DNA of 64,000 nucleotides from Chitinophagaceae bacterium. GTDB lineage: Bacteria; Bacteroidota; Bacteroidia; Chitinophagales; Chitinophagaceae. Location: NCBI GenBank assembly GCA_016786845.1, contig JAEUVB010000013.1, forward strand, positions 62,001 through 126,000, read 5' to 3'. Under the pieces are notes generated by a model. The model saw nothing but the letters and a program-made list of their open reading frames with translations, had not been told where the DNA came from and did not search any database. The stretch's first letter is position 1, and each line of letters opens with the position of its first letter. The translations under genes and the position numbers were made by a program. Positions 9,847 to 19,922 of this stretch are shown piece by piece.

Positions 9847-10767
9847 ATGCACAGAATCATTTTCATTTTACTGCTGTTGGCGAGTCCTTGCGCCTATGCC
9901 CAACTTCCGGAAACAGTCGTGTATTTATTCGACATGCAACGTTCATCCAAGGGAATAAAAATAATGAACCCACGCATTATTTCTAAAAAGTCAGGGTACA
10001 ACAATCAGCCCTATTTCACACCCGATGGTGAGGCTATTTATTTTGTGAGTTCTATGGATACCACAAACACAGAAATTTATCGTTATCAAATCGGGAAGAA
10101 AAAAAGCAGGCGCATTACCAAAACGCCGGAACCGGAATATTCTCCAAAATATACCCCCGACATGGGCCGCATTTCTTGTGTAAGGGTTGAAAAGGATAAG
10201 ACGACCCAACATTTATACACCTATAATTTCAAGGGTAAAGATGCGCAATTGTTGATGCCCAATCTGAAAACTATCGGCTACTACGAATGGATCAGCCCAA
10301 CGGATTTTCTATCATTCGAACTGCCTGAGCCCTTTTATCTTGTGAAACATAGTCCGGCTAAAAGACGAACCGATACGCTGGCCACGAATGTGGGCAGAAC
10401 CTTTGTTAATCTGCGTACGAAAAACACCTATGTATTTGTAGACAAAACAGATTCCATGCATTGGAAAATGCGCACCATCACTGCAGAAAATGTACGATCA
10501 ATCAACCTCCACCGTAAGACTGAATTTGCTGAACTCTGCGAAACCATACCGGGCGAAGAAGACTATTGCTTCCTCAGGGATGGCAGTGTTCTCATGGGAC
10601 ACGAGGGCATTCTTTACATCAAAAAAAATCCCTTTCGGAACAAGGATGCCACATGGGATGAATTGATCGATATGAAAACATTTGGCATTTCAAAATTCTA
10701 CAGGATAGCAGTGTCACCCGACAATCAGTTGCTGGCGGTGGTCGCCTATACCGGTAAAAAACCTTAG
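9847..10767 (+). CDS. secreted TolB-like beta-propeller protein
   Basis: A 306-residue protein with a signal peptide ending CAYAQ and several PD40/TolB-type repeats: NQPYFTPDGEAIYFVSS, then SPKYTPDMGRISCVRV, then YRIAVSPDNQLLAVVAY. Such propellers act in periplasmic binding; no catalytic motif is visible. It follows ade by 13 bp and may be co-transcribed, but a link to adenine metabolism is not evident. Its stop faces the CAP-domain gene across 43 bp of AT-rich sequence. Confidence 0.72.
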   Translation: MHRIIFILLLLASPCAYAQLPETVVYLFDMQRSSKGIKIMNPRIISKKSGYNNQPYFTPDGEAIYFVSSMDTTNTEIYRYQIGKKKSRRITKTPEPEYSPKYTPDMGRISCVRVEKDKTTQHLYTYNFKGKDAQLLMPNLKTIGYYEWISPTDFLSFELPEPFYLVKHSPAKRRTDTLATNVGRTFVNLRTKNTYVFVDKTDSMHWKMRTITAENVRSINLHRKTEFAELCETIPGEEDYCFLRDGSVLMGHEGILYIKKNPFRNKDATWDELIDMKTFGISKFYRIAVSPDNQLLAVVAYTGKKP

Positions 10768-10810
10768 TAATCCCCTACTTAAAACTAAACACTAAAAATT
10801 AAAAACTAAC

Positions 10811-11458
10811 CTAATAGTCAAAATCCAGTACCACATTGGTCCCGTATCCTTTATGCGGCTGAATACTTACACCGACAGACTTATATCCATCGTGCAAACA
10901 AATCCAGCGATGTCCCAATGAGGGAACTCCTTCATCGATCAACAAATCCAAAACCATTTGAGCAGGGTCGGATACACCATAGTTACAACACTCTCCGTGA
11001 TAGTACTTCTTGCAATCCTTCGACTGTCTTTCATGTCCCGTATAGCTTTTTAATCCACTTGTAATGGCATGGCATTTGGCACTCTCCCAACATTTTTTAT
11101 TCGGCTTCAATGGATCCGGAATGGTCTTCATTTCTGACATAGTTTTGTAGAGCGATTTCTCATTCTCTGTTCTGGGCTTGGGCAGAAAGAAATACAAAAA
11201 CCATTTAGGATACATACGGGCCATATTGAGGTATTGGATCACTTCTCTTTCTGCTGTGGTCATATAAGCGCAAGGCTCCGTAACCGCAGTATATCCCATT
11301 ACGGCCAAAGAATCTTTATATACCTTACTGTGACCGGCAGCTCCAAGCGAATCGCGAAGTATAATAACGGTATCCTTACCTGCACTCCATGTTTTGGACT
11401 GTGCACTTGAAAAATTGCATAGAAAAAGTGTTGACAAGATCAGTAGGGTGATTCGCAT
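10811..11458 (-). CDS. secreted CAP (SCP/PR-1) domain protein
   Basis: After a signal peptide (MRITLLILSTLFLCNFSSAQ) the 215-residue protein carries a CAP-superfamily domain: AEREVIQYLNMARMYPKWF as helix 1, TGHERQSKDC as the His-containing loop, PAQMVLDLLIDEGV, and GHRWICLHDGYKSVGV as the final signature. Several Cys residues suggest disulfides. Bacterial CAP proteins are extracytoplasmic with mostly unknown roles. It is single-copy here and lies downstream of the porin on the same strand, 75 bp away. Confidence 0.8.
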   Translation of the reverse strand: MRITLLILSTLFLCNFSSAQSKTWSAGKDTVIILRDSLGAAGHSKVYKDSLAVMGYTAVTEPCAYMTTAEREVIQYLNMARMYPKWFLYFFLPKPRTENEKSLYKTMSEMKTIPDPLKPNKKCWESAKCHAITSGLKSYTGHERQSKDCKKYYHGECCNYGVSDPAQMVLDLLIDEGVPSLGHRWICLHDGYKSVGVSIQPHKGYGTNVVLDFDY

Positions 11459-11532
11459 AAATGACTAACCTCAATTCAAGGGGTTTTAGTGTGTAAGGTA
11501 AACAATAATTTTTTTGATCACTACCATTTCTT

Positions 11533-13566
11533 TTAATTCACAAAGACCCAGCTTAACCCAAATCGGAAACCAAAATTCTGTGCCGGATAGTAGGCATAGT
11601 TGATGTTATTGGCCACTAACAATTGTTGTATTTCATCTACCGCAATCGAAGCCCTGAATCGTTTCAACTTAAAATTAAAGAAGGCGGTCCATTGCGGATA
11701 ATTGCGAATGCGTCGTTCGTATTGCGGCAGGAAGGCATTAAAAGTCGGAGCATATCGATCGGCTAAATAAGGTGTATTATACCTCATCTCGATTCCCGTT
11801 GCAATCAATAATTTCTTTTTAAATATTTTATCCTCAAAGGCCAGACGGTGACGGCTCATCCACCACGGAACATGCACAGGCGATTGATCGGCCGGAGTTT
11901 GCAGTGCAATGGAATTATCGAGGTAAAATTTCCCTACACGGAACTGCTTCTGTATGATCAATTGGAATAATGGAATCGTTTTTCTATAGGGCTGTACCTG
12001 AACACTGGTATCCACATAAGCGTCATTCCATTGCTGCACATTTAAGTTGGTATCCCGAAAGATATAATTCCCCAACATCAAATAATTAAACATCACCTCA
12101 CCATGATATTTTTCATTCTTATAACCGGCGAAAATTTTCGTCACAGTTGGCTTGAGTAAGGTATTGGAATAATCATAATAATTGCTCGCATATACACTCA
12201 TCAGATAAGGAGCCGACTGCAAACTTTGTTTCAATCCTAAACGAAATGAACCCATTCGCTCTGAAAAATTTTTCCCGGCTTCAGCATCAAATAAGAAATT
12301 GCCTTTGGCATTGCCTGTAAAGTAAAGTTTCAAAGAGGCTTTATACAACCATTCTGATGGCAGGGTTGCATCTTTCAATAAACTCCCGAAAATATAATTG
12401 TTATAGAATGTCGGGTTATATGTTCCATTCAATGGGCGATCGACATCGATACCCCACCCCGCTTCCGCTTGCAATACTTTATCCCGCAAACGAACATTTC
12501 CGATAAGCGCCAAGGAGGTACCGATCATGCGATGGAAATATTTCATATACAATGAATCGCCGTTCAGGAATGATATATTCTCTAAACGACTGTAATACAA
12601 ACTATCCGGCGTTCTGTCTTTATATCGATACAGGTTGAAGTCTCCATAAAGGGTGTGTTTGAGTCCGAAGATGGGTTTAAACTTCAAGAGATGTTCGCTA
12701 CTATCTGCGGAATACACACTATCGCTATTGCCCCAAAAATATTGTTGTTGAATATAAATGGATGCATTCCGATAATAATTAGAAACGGAAGAACGATTGA
12801 CCTCACCAAAATTATCAAACACCACCGGCACCAATCGTTTATCATTGTAACGGGTATCGAGCAAATAATCCTCGGATGTGATCCCACCATTTTCATCTTG
12901 CTGCAGTTTGTTGTAGATTAAGGCCCCATGAATTTGATAACGTTGACCCGGTGCCTGATAATTACTGCTTAAAACAGCCTGATCATGATTGGTGCGTTGT
13001 AGCTTGTAAAAACCGGGGGAGCCTGTCTTGCGATAACTGGCTTGAACATTCCAGTGGGGCAAAATATTTTGGGTGTGCAGCAATTCCAATATTTGTTCCT
13101 GTTTGGTACCCATGCGATAATTGGCTACGGAATACGGCCGTGTGGTATTATAAAATTTGATGTTCTGCCATCGATACAAAAACGGATGATTCACATTCAC
13201 CCCTAATTGCATCCCCGGATTCATATCGGGCACAAACAATAAGAATTGCGCCGTAGAACCCGTATTCCCCAAATCGACATGCCAAATAGACTGGAGTGGA
13301 TTCCGATGCAAGGTCTTGATGGATGTATCCATGGACCTTCGTTGGGTATCCACTAAAGTATAAGTAACGATCCTAACCCGATCATCGGTGGTAATTTGTT
13401 TCTTGTTTGTATCCGAAATGATTTTTGAATTGCTGCTGAGGGTATTGTTGTTGCTTCCGGTAGGAAATAATTGAGCCGACACTATTTTAGATCCGCTACA
13501 GAGTATGGAGACAATCAACAGACTGCGTAACAGGGAATAAATTTTGTGGGCTGACAAACACTTCAT
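11533..13566 (-). CDS. putative outer-membrane porin (Porin_10-like)
   Basis: A 677-residue secreted protein with an N-terminal signal region ending GSKIVSAQ, a Ser/Asn-rich linker, and a long series of amphipathic aromatic-rich strands ending in FGLSWVFVN, a beta-barrel C-terminus. The strands TRPYSVANYRMGTKQEQ and LLHTQNILPHWNVQASYRKT resemble the putative-porin family of Bacteroidota. It sits 27 bp downstream of purine nucleoside phosphorylase on the same strand, a pairing that suggests nucleoside uptake, but that is inference. Family identity is moderate, envelope location strong. Confidence 0.75.
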   Translation of the reverse strand: MKCLSAHKIYSLLRSLLIVSILCSGSKIVSAQLFPTGSNNNTLSSNSKIISDTNKKQITTDDRVRIVTYTLVDTQRRSMDTSIKTLHRNPLQSIWHVDLGNTGSTAQFLLFVPDMNPGMQLGVNVNHPFLYRWQNIKFYNTTRPYSVANYRMGTKQEQILELLHTQNILPHWNVQASYRKTGSPGFYKLQRTNHDQAVLSSNYQAPGQRYQIHGALIYNKLQQDENGGITSEDYLLDTRYNDKRLVPVVFDNFGEVNRSSVSNYYRNASIYIQQQYFWGNSDSVYSADSSEHLLKFKPIFGLKHTLYGDFNLYRYKDRTPDSLYYSRLENISFLNGDSLYMKYFHRMIGTSLALIGNVRLRDKVLQAEAGWGIDVDRPLNGTYNPTFYNNYIFGSLLKDATLPSEWLYKASLKLYFTGNAKGNFLFDAEAGKNFSERMGSFRLGLKQSLQSAPYLMSVYASNYYDYSNTLLKPTVTKIFAGYKNEKYHGEVMFNYLMLGNYIFRDTNLNVQQWNDAYVDTSVQVQPYRKTIPLFQLIIQKQFRVGKFYLDNSIALQTPADQSPVHVPWWMSRHRLAFEDKIFKKKLLIATGIEMRYNTPYLADRYAPTFNAFLPQYERRIRNYPQWTAFFNFKLKRFRASIAVDEIQQLLVANNINYAYYPAQNFGFRFGLSWVFVN

Positions 13567-13593
13567 GCGGGATCAAAAGTAAGCCGCAACGAC

Positions 13594-14418
13594 CTATATT
13601 TCTCCTAATAATTCCTTAAACAAGAGGGCCATTTTGGGTGCAGCAGCATTGGCGGCCTCCAGTACTTCCTCATGGGTGATCTCATTCATTTCTTCACGAA
13701 TACCCAAATCGGTGACCACACTCATCCCGAACACCTTCATCCCCATGTGACGTGCTACTATGTTTTCAGGCACGGTACTCATGCCCACCGTATCGCCGCC
13801 AATCACATGCAGAAAGCGATATTCGGCCTTGGTTTCAAACGTAGGTCCCTGTAACCCGATATAGACTCCTTCATGTACAAGAATATCATGTTTAACGGCC
13901 AGCGCTTTCGCACGCTTTACAAAATCCAGGTCATAAGGTTCGGTCATATCCGGAAATCTTGGCCCCATGGTTTCATCATTGCGCCCGCGTAACGGATGTT
14001 CGGGAAAGAGATTGATATGGTCGTTGATGATCATCAGGTCACCGACTTTAAAATTTTTATTCATACCGCCTGCCGCATTCGAAAGCATGAGGACCTCGGC
14101 TCCCAACATCTTCATCACACGTACGGGAAAGGTTACTTCCTGCATGGTATAGCCTTCGTAATAATGAAAACGACCACTGAGCATTACCACAGGTTTGCCG
14201 TTTAGCATACCAAACAATAATTTACCGCCATGTCCTTTTACCGTACTCACCGGAAAATTCGGAATTTCTTCATACGGCAAAGAACAACTCACCGTTAAAT
14301 CATCCACCAAGCCCCCCAGTCCACTGCCCAGGATAATGCCCGCATAAGGTTTCAAATCAGTTTTCGTTTGAATGAAAGCCACGGTTTCATTCAGCTTTTG
14401 CAGATCTATGTTTTGCAT
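13594..14418 (-). CDS. punA: purine nucleoside phosphorylase I
   Basis: Cleaves inosine or guanosine with phosphate to free base plus ribose-1-phosphate. The 274-residue protein has GIILGSGLGGLVDDL (phosphate loop), VMLSGRFHYYEGYTMQEVTFPVRVMK, LSNAAGGMNKNF, and YIGLQGPTFETKAEYRF followed by DTVGMSTVPE, all hallmarks of the trimeric PNP family. An in-frame ATG exists at 14442, but a TATATTTG promoter element falls between the two ATGs, so the start at 14418 is preferred and the mRNA would be almost leaderless. The porin follows closely. Confidence 0.94.
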   Translation of the reverse strand: MQNIDLQKLNETVAFIQTKTDLKPYAGIILGSGLGGLVDDLTVSCSLPYEEIPNFPVSTVKGHGGKLLFGMLNGKPVVMLSGRFHYYEGYTMQEVTFPVRVMKMLGAEVLMLSNAAGGMNKNFKVGDLMIINDHINLFPEHPLRGRNDETMGPRFPDMTEPYDLDFVKRAKALAVKHDILVHEGVYIGLQGPTFETKAEYRFLHVIGGDTVGMSTVPENIVARHMGMKVFGMSVVTDLGIREEMNEITHEEVLEAANAAAPKMALLFKELLGEI

Positions 14419-14423
14419 AAGGG

Positions 14424-14431
14424 CAAATATA
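14424..14431 (-). promoter_or_regulatory. -7 element of punA
   Basis: TATATTTG on the minus strand matches TAnnTTTG and ends 5 bp before the ATG at 14418. Transcription would then begin at or within a base or two of the start codon, giving a leaderless or near-leaderless message. Confidence 0.55.
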
Positions 14432-14519
14432 TTATCTTTCATCCTGAAACCTAAGAAGCATCATTAAATCTTGCGTTTTCTGATCGGGAAATTTTAGTTA
14501 ACCTCCTTAAACAAAACTC

Positions 14520-15218
14520 ATGCAGCCCCCTTTTGAAAAATTCAATTCTCAGGAAGATGCTCAGGAAATGCTTGATTTACTACTGACGCATGGAATACAC
14601 GCAACGATCGAGCAAGGAGGAAAATACTTCGACCCTACCTTTGCCAATATCAGCCGACAGCCTGAATTCCTTTTAATGCTGAATCAAAACGATTTTTCTT
14701 TAGCGCAAAAAATTCTGCAAGACAACTATGCACAACAATATCCCAATCTTTCCCGTGAGTACTATTTATTTTCATTCACTGATTCCGAACTTCTCGACAT
14801 ACTCGCCAAACCCGATGAATGGAGTATTGCCGATCATACCTGGGCACAAATTCTCCTCAGCGAAAGAGGTAAAACCATCAAACCGGAAGAAGTAAGTCGT
14901 CAGTCCGAAAAAAGAATCCGGGAAATCAGCAAAACCGAGCGCGTCAATCCGCTTTTGATATCTGCCGGTTATCTCGTTTCGGCCACAGGTGGCTTGCTCT
15001 ATCTCTTTTATAGTTCTTTCGGTTTAGCCGCATCACTATTCGGTATTGGTGTGGGTATTGCCCTTCGTTACCGAACCAAAACCCTTCCCGATGGACAAAC
15101 GCTTTTTGTGTATGATGAAAGGGACAGGGAACATGGCAACCGAATTCTGATCATTGCCCTGCTCAGTGCGGTTATCAGTCTCGTTGCCTTTTTCTATTTC
15201 GCAACGAGTCGATTCTAA
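14520..15218 (+). CDS. membrane protein with DUF2007-like N-terminus
   Basis: A 232-residue protein of unknown function. The N-terminal 75 residues (FEKFNSQEDAQEMLDLLLTH, then NQNDFSLAQKILQDNYA) resemble DUF2007-type domains that read as a small ferredoxin-like fold. Residues about 155-225 hold two or three membrane segments (LISAGYLVSATGGLLYLFY and ILIIALLSAVISLVAFFYF). A charged loop, RTKTLPDGQTLFVYDERDRE, separates the last two. It precedes dnaG by 64 bp, but no functional link is visible. Confidence 0.7.
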   Translation: MQPPFEKFNSQEDAQEMLDLLLTHGIHATIEQGGKYFDPTFANISRQPEFLLMLNQNDFSLAQKILQDNYAQQYPNLSREYYLFSFTDSELLDILAKPDEWSIADHTWAQILLSERGKTIKPEEVSRQSEKRIREISKTERVNPLLISAGYLVSATGGLLYLFYSSFGLAASLFGIGVGIALRYRTKTLPDGQTLFVYDERDREHGNRILIIALLSAVISLVAFFYFATSRF

Positions 15219-15282
15219 AAAACGCTATTCACTATGAAACATTCAACATAAAATTTAAATTAACTATTTTCGCTGCCCATCC

Positions 15283-17217
15283 ATGATTTCTCGTTCCACC
15301 ATACAAAAAGTAAATGATACCGCCGAACTGCTCGACGTGGTCAGCTCCTTTGTGCAGCTCAAGAAACGAGGCGTCAATTATCTCGGCAACTGTCCTTTTC
15401 ATAATGAGAAGACCCCTTCCTTTACGGTCAGTCCGGCCAAGGGCATCTACAAATGTTTCGGTTGTGGCAAAGCCGGCAATGTAATCACCTTTGTACAGGA
15501 ACATGAAAAACTGAGCTACCCCGAAGCCATCACCTGGCTGGCCAAACGATACAATATTGAGATCGAAGAGACCCAGGTCAGCAATGAACAACGGGAGCAG
15601 ATGCAAACAGAAGAAAGTTTGCGCATCATCAATGCTTATGCTTCGACCTACTTTACCGAGCAATTGATGCATACCGATGAAGGTCGACAAATCGGGCAAT
15701 CCTATTTTCAGCATCGGGGCTTCCGGCAAGAAACCATCGACAAATTTCAGTTGGGATATTGCCCCGAAGATCGAGAACATTTGGCTAAAGAAGCCATCCC
15801 CAAGGGATATAATAAAGACTTACTGATTCGCGCCGGATTACTCTCCGAACGCTATGAAAAATTACAAAGCATCTACCATGGTCGTGTAATTTTTCCAATA
15901 CACAATCAAAGCGGACGCATCATCGGTTTCGGTGCACGCATTCTCAAGACCAGTGAAAAATCTCCGAAGTATATCAATACCCCGGAGAATGAAATCTATA
16001 GCAAGAGTAAAACCTTGTATGGGATTTATTTTGCCCGAACCAGTATCACCAAACAAGATGAATGCTATTTGGTAGAAGGATATACCGATGTGATTTCCCT
16101 GCATCAGGCCGGGGTAGAAAATGTGGTAGCCAGTAGCGGCACTTCCCTCACTGAAGAACAGCTTAAACTCATCAAGCGCTTTACCAAAAACCTGACCATC
16201 CTCTACGATGGTGATGCAGCCGGCATTAAAGCAGCCTTACGCGGTTTAGACATGGCGGTAGAGCAAGGTTTGAATGTGCATGTGGTGATGCTGCCCGACA
16301 ACCATGATCCGGATTCCTATGTACAGGAAACCGGTGCCGCAGGCTTCACGGAGTATATTCAACATAATAAGAAAGACATCATTTTGTTTAAGCTGGAAGC
16401 TTCACTCAAAGAAGCCAAAGACGACAGCATTAAGAAGACCGAACTCATCAATGAGATTGCTGAAACCTTGAGTAAGATCAACCGGGTAGAAGATTTTACC
16501 AAGCAACAAGATTATGTTCGGCGTTGTGCGCAGTTGCTCAAAATCGATGAAGCCGGATTGGTTTCATTGGTGAATAAAAAGATCCGTGACAAAGTCGTGA
16601 AGCGCGATTTTCAGCACAAAGAAGAAGCCGATAAGCTGGAGCAAATGGCTGCTCCGGACCAGACTCATGTACAACCCGAGATCAATGAACTGCTGCGTAA
16701 AGATTATCAGCAGGAGAAAGGACTCATTCGGGTCTTGATGGAATATGGCGACAAACCTTTTGATGATAAGATTTCGGTAGCCGATTATATCCGCATTAAA
16801 ATTGCCAACAGTGATTTTACCCATGCCGGCTGGCAGCAGATCTATGAATTGTATTTTCAGACCCTGAATGACAGTCTGCAATACCCGACCGAAAAAACCT
16901 TCACTTATCATGAAACAGAGGCCATCAGAAATTTGGCCATTGAAGCCCTTTACTATCCCTATGAACTGAGTGAGAATTGGCATAAAGAATATCAAATCTT
17001 CACACCGGGTCGCGATATTACTTATCTGGATGATGTGACCCATACCGTCACTTATTTTCAATTGCGTAAACTCAAGGCCATTTATGCCGAGCTGATGGAA
17101 GAACTTCGTAATATACCTGACGAAGATGAAGAACGAATCAATATGCAGGCCATGAAGGATTTGAAAGCGAAAGAACAGGAGTTGTTGCAGGGGTTGAGGA
17201 TCGTAGCGATAAGGTAG
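15283..17217 (+). CDS. dnaG: DNA primase
   Basis: Synthesises RNA primers at the replication fork. The 644-residue protein has the CHC2 zinc finger with Cys37, His40, Cys58 and Cys61 (NCPFHNEKTPSFTV and GIYKCFGCG). A RNAP-like basic domain follows, with GRVIFPIHNQSGRIIGFGAR. The TOPRIM core has YLVEGYTDVISLHQAG and ILYDGDAAGIKAALRG. The C-terminal part would bind DnaB. The ATG at 15283 gives the canonical start MISRSTIQKVNDTAELLDVV. It is followed by a non-coding gap. Confidence 0.96.
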   Translation: MISRSTIQKVNDTAELLDVVSSFVQLKKRGVNYLGNCPFHNEKTPSFTVSPAKGIYKCFGCGKAGNVITFVQEHEKLSYPEAITWLAKRYNIEIEETQVSNEQREQMQTEESLRIINAYASTYFTEQLMHTDEGRQIGQSYFQHRGFRQETIDKFQLGYCPEDREHLAKEAIPKGYNKDLLIRAGLLSERYEKLQSIYHGRVIFPIHNQSGRIIGFGARILKTSEKSPKYINTPENEIYSKSKTLYGIYFARTSITKQDECYLVEGYTDVISLHQAGVENVVASSGTSLTEEQLKLIKRFTKNLTILYDGDAAGIKAALRGLDMAVEQGLNVHVVMLPDNHDPDSYVQETGAAGFTEYIQHNKKDIILFKLEASLKEAKDDSIKKTELINEIAETLSKINRVEDFTKQQDYVRRCAQLLKIDEAGLVSLVNKKIRDKVVKRDFQHKEEADKLEQMAAPDQTHVQPEINELLRKDYQQEKGLIRVLMEYGDKPFDDKISVADYIRIKIANSDFTHAGWQQIYELYFQTLNDSLQYPTEKTFTYHETEAIRNLAIEALYYPYELSENWHKEYQIFTPGRDITYLDDVTHTVTYFQLRKLKAIYAELMEELRNIPDEDEERINMQAMKDLKAKEQELLQGLRIVAIR

Positions 17218-17562
17218 TTTTTATTGCTAGTTTTTAATTTTTAGTTCTTAGTTTTTAGTTGACCGCTACGTCCTTTTTCTTTCCGTTTCAGTTTCTCTTT
17301 CTTCCCTTTCCATTTCTTCCTCCTTATCCTACGCTAGTTTCTTTTCTTTTACAAGATTCAAAACCCGTAAAGACTGAGATGTTATTTAGCAAAGGCATCA
17401 CCCATTTATTGATTTTGAAACGCTTATCACGGATTCATTACTGTTATCCTAGCTTGTATGTGTCATTCCTTCGTCATTTTTTCTATCATGACAAACAAAT
17501 GACATACCGTATTTGCATAGCCCTTTAATGACGATTAGTTTTGGGCCAATAAAAAAATACCC
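17218..17562 (+). other. non-coding gap after dnaG
   Basis: These 345 bp hold no convincing gene. An open frame at 17259-17528 encodes a Phe/Leu/Pro-rich low-complexity peptide from a T/C-rich tract and lacks any domain. The segment begins with an AT-rich repeat, TAGTTTTTAATTTTTAGT at 17228-17245. An exact inverted copy lies at 10791-10808 between another gene pair. Confidence 0.6.
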
Positions 17563-19731
17563 ATGATGAAAAAATACATCTTCATTTTGCTGATCCTTTG
17601 TATGGCCGCTTTGAATTCCGGCGCACAATGCATCATGACCCTCAACACCAATTACACGGTACCTGAAACCTGCATGGGAATGTGTAATGGCATCGTCGAT
17701 TTTGCCTATACCAATGCCACCGGTACGGTCAATTATACCTTCAACCCGGCAGCTCCCGGGGCAACTCAGTTTGCTACAACTTTTTACAATCTATGTCCGG
17801 GCAATTATACGGTAACTGCTACCGACGGTGTAGGATGTACGGCCACAACCATTTTTAATATCATGCCGGCCATACCCATGACCCTCTCTTGCAATACTAC
17901 AGCAACCTCTTGTACCGCTTGCACGGGTAGCATTGCCAGTGTCAATTTTGGTGGCACGGCTCCTTATTCTTACACCATTCAACCGGGCAATCAAATATCC
18001 GGTTCGAACATATTCTCTAACCTCTGTGCCGGCACCTATACGATATTGGTCACGGATGCAAACGGGTGCCTCAGCAGTACAGTTGCTGCTGTCACCATGG
18101 GCCCGCCTCTCACCGGTGTCACGTTAAACGATGTGGTCTATGATGAGAGTTGCTACTTGTCGGGCGACGGGAGTATTGATTTACAACCTACACCTGCTGC
18201 CGGACTTACCTATTATTGGAGCACGGGCGACACCTCACAGGATCTGAGCAATGTGGTTTCCGGTCCCTATTGGGTATCGGTGAGCGATGGCACCAATTGC
18301 AGTTTATTTTATGATACTGTTCATGTGGCCGGAATCAATTGTGGTACCATCAATGGCAAGGCCTGGATCGATTCTGTTGGCGATTGTGTATACAATACCG
18401 GCGACCATGCCCTAAGTGCCTCCGTCATTCAATTGTCGAATGGGGCTCTCGCCTATCCGAATATGAATGGCGATTTTCAATTTACCCAGGTTCCTTTAGG
18501 CAGTTATACCATTTCCAAAATCAACCCCTATTGGTTCGGCGGTTTTGTACCCGATGTGACCTGTGTACAAGCTCAAAACCTCAGTTTGACCAGTACCAAT
18601 ACTGTCCTGAACAATGTAGACTTTATCGACAGTTCTCTCAACCAGGTCGATTTGTTTATATGGGCCTATACCAGTCAATATGTACCCGGATCTACTTCCA
18701 GTATCAAAATCTATCCGAACAAACACACCTATGCGCTGCCTGTGAATGGGGTGGTTAGTCTGTTACTCAACGACTCACTCAACTACGCTTCTGCCGTACC
18801 GGCACCTAACTCTGTGATTGCCACACCGAATGGGGATTCCATCACCTGGATCATCCCGATGACCTATTACTCAGGTTATTCATGGACCAACCCGCCGATA
18901 GAAGTCATGGTGAATACACCCAGCACCTATAGCATGGGACTAAGTCTGCAAAGTAGCGTCAGTGTTCAGCCCCAGGGACTTACTGATCTGTGGCAAACCA
19001 ATAATACAGCCAATATCGTTGGCATTACCGCCACCTCTTTCGATCCGAATGACAAGACGGTAAGCCCGCGTGGTATGGGTCCAATTGGAGGGATATGGTT
19101 GCATGGCGATTCGGTGATGGAATATATCGTACGTTTCCAAAATACAGGTACGGCATCCGCCACCAATATTCGCATTCTGGATACCCTATCCGGCAAACTC
19201 GATATCAGCACTTTGCGCATAATCGGCAGCAGTCATAACTATTTGGCTCAGGTACACGATGGTCATATACTCGATCTTTATTTCAAAGACATCATGCTAC
19301 CCGACAGCAATAGCAACGAGCCGGGAAGTCATGGATTTATTGCCTATTCGATCGAGCAAATTTCGAACATACAAGTTTGGGATGAAATCAAGAATACGGC
19401 TTCCATCTATTTCGATTACAATGCACCAATACAAACCAATACGACCCTCAACACCATCATTATACCCGGAGCTGTTGACAACCTCGGCGATGCGAATGCC
19501 CTGAAGGTTTATCCTCAACCCGCTCATGATTTGCTGTATGTTCAAGTACCGGATGAAAACATTGAGTCCGTCGCGCTCTACGATATGCAGGGACGAATGA
19601 TTCGGAGTGTAAAACCTTCTTCCGTGACCTCAGAATACAAATGGTCGATTACAGGAATTACATCAGGGATTTATCAATTGAAGCTGAAGACGGTAAAAGG
19701 TAATTATAGCCGTATGGTGACGATTGAATAA
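17563..19731 (+). CDS. T9SS-secreted protein with SprB-like repeats
   Basis: A 722-residue secreted protein. After the signal peptide come two or three SprB/gliding-type repeats of about 75 residues (GNYTVTATDGVGCTATT, GTYTILVTDANGCLSST, YWVSVSDGTNC), which are cell-surface adhesive modules. A carboxypeptidase-regulatory-like module follows near residue 260 (GTINGKAWIDSVGDCVYN). A DUF11-like domain follows near 500 (SFDPNDKTVSPRG, then YIVRFQNTGTASATNIRILD). The C-terminus is a type A T9SS sorting domain (LKVYPQPAHDLLYVQV to YSRMVTIE). It is expected at the cell surface. Partners are not seen nearby; it is probably a monocistronic adhesin. Confidence 0.88.
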   Translation: MMKKYIFILLILCMAALNSGAQCIMTLNTNYTVPETCMGMCNGIVDFAYTNATGTVNYTFNPAAPGATQFATTFYNLCPGNYTVTATDGVGCTATTIFNIMPAIPMTLSCNTTATSCTACTGSIASVNFGGTAPYSYTIQPGNQISGSNIFSNLCAGTYTILVTDANGCLSSTVAAVTMGPPLTGVTLNDVVYDESCYLSGDGSIDLQPTPAAGLTYYWSTGDTSQDLSNVVSGPYWVSVSDGTNCSLFYDTVHVAGINCGTINGKAWIDSVGDCVYNTGDHALSASVIQLSNGALAYPNMNGDFQFTQVPLGSYTISKINPYWFGGFVPDVTCVQAQNLSLTSTNTVLNNVDFIDSSLNQVDLFIWAYTSQYVPGSTSSIKIYPNKHTYALPVNGVVSLLLNDSLNYASAVPAPNSVIATPNGDSITWIIPMTYYSGYSWTNPPIEVMVNTPSTYSMGLSLQSSVSVQPQGLTDLWQTNNTANIVGITATSFDPNDKTVSPRGMGPIGGIWLHGDSVMEYIVRFQNTGTASATNIRILDTLSGKLDISTLRIIGSSHNYLAQVHDGHILDLYFKDIMLPDSNSNEPGSHGFIAYSIEQISNIQVWDEIKNTASIYFDYNAPIQTNTTLNTIIIPGAVDNLGDANALKVYPQPAHDLLYVQVPDENIESVALYDMQGRMIRSVKPSSVTSEYKWSITGITSGIYQLKLKTVKGNYSRMVTIE

Positions 19732-19922
19732 GAAGGTTCTTCAATTTATGTTTTAGTGGAAACGACCTTCGCTTCGTAACACATGTTGGTCCCATGCCTC
19801 AACATTCGATATGCTCAGTATCAATAGATAGCTTCACTGTTCCACCTCGTGATGACATAGATGAGCGGGTGCAACACATCGGATACACTATAGCCAAGGG
19901 CCATTACTTCCATGGCATCCTA

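Noticed and set aside
17259..17528. 89-residue open frame after dnaG
   Set aside because: It is a Phe/Leu/Pro-rich low-complexity reading of a T/C-rich stretch, with no domain, promoter match or neighbour logic.
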